The notes beneath the pieces were generated by a model. That model was given only the letters and a program-made list of their open reading frames with translations. It was not told the DNA's origin and made no database searches. The position numbers were made by a program, and so were the translations under genes. 40,874 nt of DNA from an uncultured Clostridia bacterium (GTDB lineage Bacteria; Bacillota; Clostridia; TANB77; CAG-508), in contig CALXYG010000050.1 in the NCBI GenBank assembly GCA_944392885.1, forward strand, positions 1 through 40,874, in the 5' to 3' direction. Numbering within the stretch: position 1 is the stretch's first letter; each line of letters starts with the position of its first letter. Of this stretch, positions 37,821 through 40,874 are shown piece by piece.

Positions 37821-39162
37821 ATGAAAAAAAACAAACTAAAAATAATTGCACTTGTTCTTGTTATTTTGTTAATTATGCTTGTTTCATTTATAGGAATTTA
37901 TCAAAAAAAATTAAATAAAATGGAAAATATACTTCCAGAATACATATTGGGAATGGATTTTGGTGAAAAAAGAGTAATCCGTTTAGATGTGAACCAAGGA
38001 ACTGAAATTGTATATTATGATGAGAATGGAAACGAAATTGAACATACACATGAAGAAGGAGAGGAACATTCAGAAGAAGAAAACATAACTTCTCGGAGAA
38101 GTTCTTATAAACAAAGAAGAAATACGAACAGCAGAAAATTATAAAAAGGCAAAGAGTATTATAAAAAATCGCCTTAATGACTTAGGAGTAGGAGAATATC
38201 ATATTAGACAAGATGAAGACGGAAATTTTGTTATTGAATTTAAAGAGGATGATTATGTAGATACATATATCCAGACAATTAGTAGCAAAGGTGAATTTCT
38301 AATAAAAGATAGCCAGACAAGTGAAGCGTTATTAGACAATAAAAATATAAAAGATTCACAAATTGTAACATATACAGGAGAAACAGGTTCTATAACAGTA
38401 TATTTAGTAATAACGTTTGATAAAGAAGGAAAAGCTAAATTAGAGGAAATTAGCAAAACATATATAGAAACAACAGACGAAGAAGGAAATACAAGCACAA
38501 AAAATGTATTAATTACATTAGATGATGAAACTATAATGAACACATATTTTGGGCAAACCATGTCAACAGGAGAATTACAGATTCCAATTGGAAATGCCAC
38601 TACATCAACCATAGAACTTGCAACATATGTTGAACAAGGGCAAATGATTGCAACAATTATAAAAAATGGTGAGTTGCCAATCGAATATGAAATTGGTTAC
38701 AATAATACACTTTCTTCTGCAATTAACTCTCAACAGATATTAAATTTAGTAATTATTGTAGGAACTGTTATTGCCATTATGATAATATATCTTGTATTCC
38801 GCTATAGAACAGATGGGCTACTGGCAGGAATTTCATGGGTCGGTTTTATAGCATGTTTATTATTGATATTACGTTTTACTAATTGTATTTTTTCTATGAA
38901 TACTATTATAGCAATAACAATTATCTCAATATGGGAGTATATTTTCTTAAATGCAGTTGTTCACAATAAATTAGGAAGAAACTTTAAAGAACTAATGACT
39001 CACTACATAATATTAAGTATACCAATGTATTTTGTAGCAATAGTATTTGTATTTGGAACATCCGTTGCTATTAATAGCTTTGGAATGGCACTATTTTGGG
39101 GAAATGTTCTTATGTTAGCATATAATTTGCTTATAACGCAAAATATTATGCAAAAACAGTAA
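37821..39162 (+). CDS. Divergent SecD-like protein, read through a +1 shift at CGG
   Basis: SecD helps the Sec translocon release and pull exported proteins. The product is 446 aa if C38094 is skipped: 91 codons from 37821, then 38095-39162. It has a first membrane helix (~7-26), LGMDFGEKRVIRLDV (in place of the usual G-x-D-L-x-G-G), an external P1-like domain with TAENYKKAKSIIKNRL, and five C-terminal membrane helices. The usual DANVxIFERI helix motif is absent, replaced by SMNTIIAITIISIWEY. The zero frame reads TCT-CGG-AGA and stops at TAA 38142; skipping C gives ITSGEVLINKEEI and continuity. AGGAGG precedes the ATG, and secF follows. Confidence 0.75.
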
Positions 39163-39174
39163 GGAGGATGAATG

Positions 39175-39810
39175 ATGGAGAAAAAATCAATTATTAAAAC
39201 GATATTTGTATTTGCCATTATTTTAGCAATAGGGATTAGTATTATTGCTATGAATAAATTTAAATATAGTTTAGATTATTCTAAAAACGTAAGACTTGAA
39301 GTGTATATGGGAAAAAACTTTGAGATAGATGATATAAAATCCATAGCAAATGAAATATTTAGTGGAAAAGAGGTAATTTTACAAAAAGCTGGTGCATTCC
39401 AAGATGGAATTTCTATTACATTAAGAGAAATTAATGAAGAACAAAAGGAAGCATTTGTAACTAAATTAAACGAAAAATATGAAACAGAACTTACAGTAGA
39501 AGACATAGAAGTTTATTATAACTCAAATGTAAGGGGAAGAGATTTAATACAACTATATTATATTGTAGTAGGAATTGCTGGAGTGCTAATTTTAGTATTC
39601 TTTGGAGTAAGGTATCATTCGCTAGGAACTACAAAAGTTATAGGTGCCGTGCTCGGAATTACGCTTTTAGGAGAAATATTATATTTAACTTTAATATCTA
39701 TTTTTAATGTGCAAATAAACAATACTACAATTGCTTCTATGATTGCGATTATACTATTTGTTTTTGCATATTTAATCTCAAATTATGAAAAGAGAATAAA
39801 AGTAAAATAA
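39175..39810 (+). CDS. Short, divergent SecF-like protein
   Basis: 211-aa membrane protein following secD. It has one N-terminal helix (~7-26), an external domain (~30-120) and about three further helices (~127-200). Canonical SecF is ~300 aa with six helices, so the last part is missing, as is the D-x-I-V-x-F-D-R-I motif. The identity rests on position, topology and SLDYSKNVRLEV in the place of the SecF D-F-x-G-G region. Three start codons lie together; the ATG at 39175 best fits AGGAGG 39162-39167, which overlaps the secD stop, so translation is coupled. Confidence 0.62.
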   Translation: MEKKSIIKTIFVFAIILAIGISIIAMNKFKYSLDYSKNVRLEVYMGKNFEIDDIKSIANEIFSGKEVILQKAGAFQDGISITLREINEEQKEAFVTKLNEKYETELTVEDIEVYYNSNVRGRDLIQLYYIVVGIAGVLILVFFGVRYHSLGTTKVIGAVLGITLLGEILYLTLISIFNVQINNTTIASMIAIILFVFAYLISNYEKRIKVK

Positions 39811-39841
39811 TAAAAAAGATATAAACAATAAATTAAAATGG

Positions 39842-39878
39842 AAAAGTGTTTACAAAAATAGACACTTTTTTGTTTTTT
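39842..39878 (+). terminator. Terminator after secF-like gene
   Basis: AAAAGTGT 39842-39849 pairs with ACACTTTT 39862-39869, followed by a T-rich run. Confidence 0.8.
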
Positions 39879-39921
39879 TCTACATATAAATACAATAAGG
39901 GCAACTGAAAGAAGGGGTGGT

Positions 39922-39963
39922 ATGAATAATAAAGAAAAATATATTCATATTAAAAAAAGGTAA
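39922..39963 (+). CDS. Possible 13-aa leader peptide of the rhodanese gene
   Basis: ATG 39922 follows a good ribosome site (GAAGGGGTGG 39911-39920) and opens a 13-codon frame, MNNKEKYIHIKKR. Its TAA overlaps the rhodanese ATG by one base (TAATG), so the downstream gene could be translated by coupling. The strong ribosome site serves this peptide rather than the rhodanese start. It could also be a chance ORF. Confidence 0.35.
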   Translation: MNNKEKYIHIKKR

Positions 39964-40280
39964 TGAAAGAAAAAAGAAATTTTAATCAGGAAGAAGTAAA
40001 TTTTGAAGAATTAAAGAAAATAAAAAGAGAAAACCCAAACGCTATTTTATTAGATGTAAGAAGTCCCCAAGAATATAAAGAAGGACATTTAAATGGAGCA
40101 ATACTAATTCCAAGTTATGAAATTCAAAAAAAGGCAAGTATAAATTTAAAAGATAAAAAAGAAATTATTTTAGTGTATTGTCAAAGTGGTAGCAGAAGTA
40201 AAAAAGCAGTAAAAGATTTAAAGCAACTAGGCTATGAACAAATATATTCACTAAAAGGAGGATTGGATAAAATAAAATAG
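39963..40280 (+). CDS. Single-domain rhodanese (sulfurtransferase)
   Basis: 105-aa rhodanese-like protein that can carry persulfide sulfur. It has LLDVRSPQEYKEGHLNGAILIP and the active loop YCQSGSRSKKA with the catalytic Cys, then LKGGLDKIK. It is cytoplasmic, with no signal peptide. The ATG at 39963 overlaps the stop of a possible 13-codon leader ORF. Sulfur chemistry links it loosely to mnmA and the cysteine desulfurase in this window, but its partner is unknown. Confidence 0.9.
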   Translation: MKEKRNFNQEEVNFEELKKIKRENPNAILLDVRSPQEYKEGHLNGAILIPSYEIQKKASINLKDKKEIILVYCQSGSRSKKAVKDLKQLGYEQIYSLKGGLDKIK

Positions 40281-40314
40281 GATTATTAGAATGTTTAGAC
40301 TAATAATCCTATTT
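40279..40314. terminator. Terminator after the rhodanese gene
   Basis: A perfect 11-bp stem (40279-40289 with 40300-40310) overlaps the rhodanese stop codon; the T-run is weak (ATTTAGTT). It lies between convergent genes. Confidence 0.65.
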
Positions 40315-40367
40315 AGTTATAGAAAATGCATTTCATATAGACATATAAATGTCAAGCAAAACAATTC

Positions 40368-40631
40368 TTATAACTCAATACTAATATTTGTACCAGAAAA
40401 ATTGTTATTTAAATAACTATCTAATTTTTGGACTTCATCAAAACGGCTCAAGTTCTTAACTGAAATACCAGTTTCAATTGAAATCTGTTCTAATGAAGTA
40501 GGTGAAGAATTTTCTTCCAAATAATTTTGTAATTTAATAGAGTCAAATCTATCTTTAGCTTTACAATTACAACAAACATTATCTTCTGAAACGAAAAAAC
40601 AGCCACATCTTGCGCATTTTTTAAAATCCAT
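40368..40631 (-). CDS. YvyF-like small zinc-finger protein
   Basis: 87-aa protein with two Cys pairs at the N-terminus (CARCG and CCNC), followed by a helical domain with LQNYLEENSSPTSLEQISIETGISVKNLSRF, like a small winged or HTH fold. This layout resembles the YvyF/flagellar-operon protein family. No flagellar genes are present, so a regulatory role is possible. The ATG at 40631 follows AGGAGG by 8 bases; an in-frame TTG at 40637 is too close to it. It is divergent from the fur-like gene. Confidence 0.7.
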   Translation of the reverse strand: MDFKKCARCGCFFVSEDNVCCNCKAKDRFDSIKLQNYLEENSSPTSLEQISIETGISVKNLSRFDEVQKLDSYLNNNFSGTNISIEL

Positions 40632-40766
40632 AATCAAAGCCTCCTTAAATCTTTTGTAGAAAATTAATCTATTTTGTATTTTAACATACTAATTCAAAAA
40701 AGAAAAGGAATTTAAAAAAATTTTAAGTTTTGGTGGCAAAAAACGTAATTTAAATTAAAAAAAGTA

Positions 40767-40795
40767 TTGACAAAATTATTTAGATATCAGATAAT
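40767..40795 (+). promoter_or_regulatory. Promoter of the Fur-family gene
   Basis: TTGACA 40767-40772, a 17-base spacer and GATAAT 40790-40795. Confidence 0.75.
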
Positions 40796-40809
40796 GATAA
40801 TTGTTATTA
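40790..40809 (+). promoter_or_regulatory. Fur-family box on the promoter -10
   Basis: GATAATGATAATTGTTATTA closely follows the Fur box pattern (GATAAT repeats; 7-1-7 form TGATAAT-N-ATTATCA, here TGATAAT-T-GTTATTA). It covers the -10, so binding should block transcription, implying autoregulation. PerR or Zur boxes look similar, so the metal is not fixed. Confidence 0.7.
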
Positions 40810-40830
40810 AAAAAGAAAGGCGGAATTGTT

Positions 40831-40874
40831 TTGGAAAAACATAGTAGGCAAAGGGAAGCTATTATAGAATTACT
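40831..40874 (+). CDS. Fur-family regulator, N-terminal fragment
   Basis: The frame starts with TTG 40831 after GAAAGG and reads HSRQREAIIEL after a short start, then runs off the window. The S-R-Q-R-E-A-I pattern is the typical start of Fur/PerR winged-helix regulators. The Fur-like box in its own promoter supports the family. Only 14 codons are visible, so Fur, PerR and Zur cannot be separated. Confidence 0.7.
   Translation, partial: MEKHSRQREAIIEL

Overview
The window is a stretch of AT-rich chromosome from a Gram-positive, Clostridia-type bacterium, probably an uncultured gut lineage. The evidence is the gene content: ctsR-mcsA-mcsB-clpC, PP2C-PASTA kinase-rpe, rplU-rpmA-obgE, gap-pgk-tpiA-gpmI, a two-gene SufCB system and the GGGtGRT protein. 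Strong AGGAGG ribosome sites, near-consensus TTGACA/TATAAT promoters and A/T-ending codons agree. Nearly every gene is housekeeping. I saw no tRNA, rRNA, CRISPR array or prophage; the only mobile trace is a possible transposase tail at the left edge.

Layout: a possible IS tail and the rplU promoter and leader (1-289); rplU-rpmA, trpS, obgE (290-3372); lexA and a 57-codon ORF (3373-4647); the CtsR-controlled clp operon (4720-9300); a convergent CDF transporter and a small membrane protein (9363-10680); cysteine desulfurase (10828-11962); convergent nfeD and SPFH genes (12157-13574); a helical protein, a GH18/SH3 wall hydrolase and an unknown protein (13719-17138); greA, pyrG, and divergent asd and rlmN (17220-21609); PP2C, PASTA kinase and rpe (21626-25098); a bactofilin-like membrane protein on the minus strand (25204-26403); lower glycolysis (26681-31371); an orphan YezG-like protein and the IscU-like/GGGtGRT pair (31409-33833); mnmA and the minimal SufCB operon (33951-36913); an HD protein, divergent secD-secF and rhodanese (37147-40280); a YvyF-like zinc protein and the start of a Fur-family regulator with a Fur-like box on its own promoter (40368-40874).

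The most striking result concerns decoding. Three core genes (cysteine desulfurase, pgk, secD) are each split by a single +1 shift and are otherwise intact. At all three junctions the zero-frame codon is CGG, and skipping its C restores the conserved protein with GGA, GGT or GGA (Gly) next. I checked every CGG/CCG trinucleotide I could find by eye against the gene frames, over roughly 12,000 codons. I found no in-frame CGG in any uninterrupted gene: all others fall across codon boundaries. CGG therefore behaves here not as arginine but as a +1 frameshift signal or four-base codon (CGGN). This may be an undescribed codon-specific recoding system. Correlated sequence errors are the main alternative, and three identical-context errors in the only three CGG codons would be hard to explain by chance.

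Secondary points are an L27 without the usual Firmicutes Prp-cleaved extension and with no prp gene beside it, a TrpRS with an apparent [4Fe-4S] cysteine motif, SecD/SecF proteins that have lost signature motifs, a possible pyrG leader attenuator, and a small family of dispersed 3'-flank repeats.
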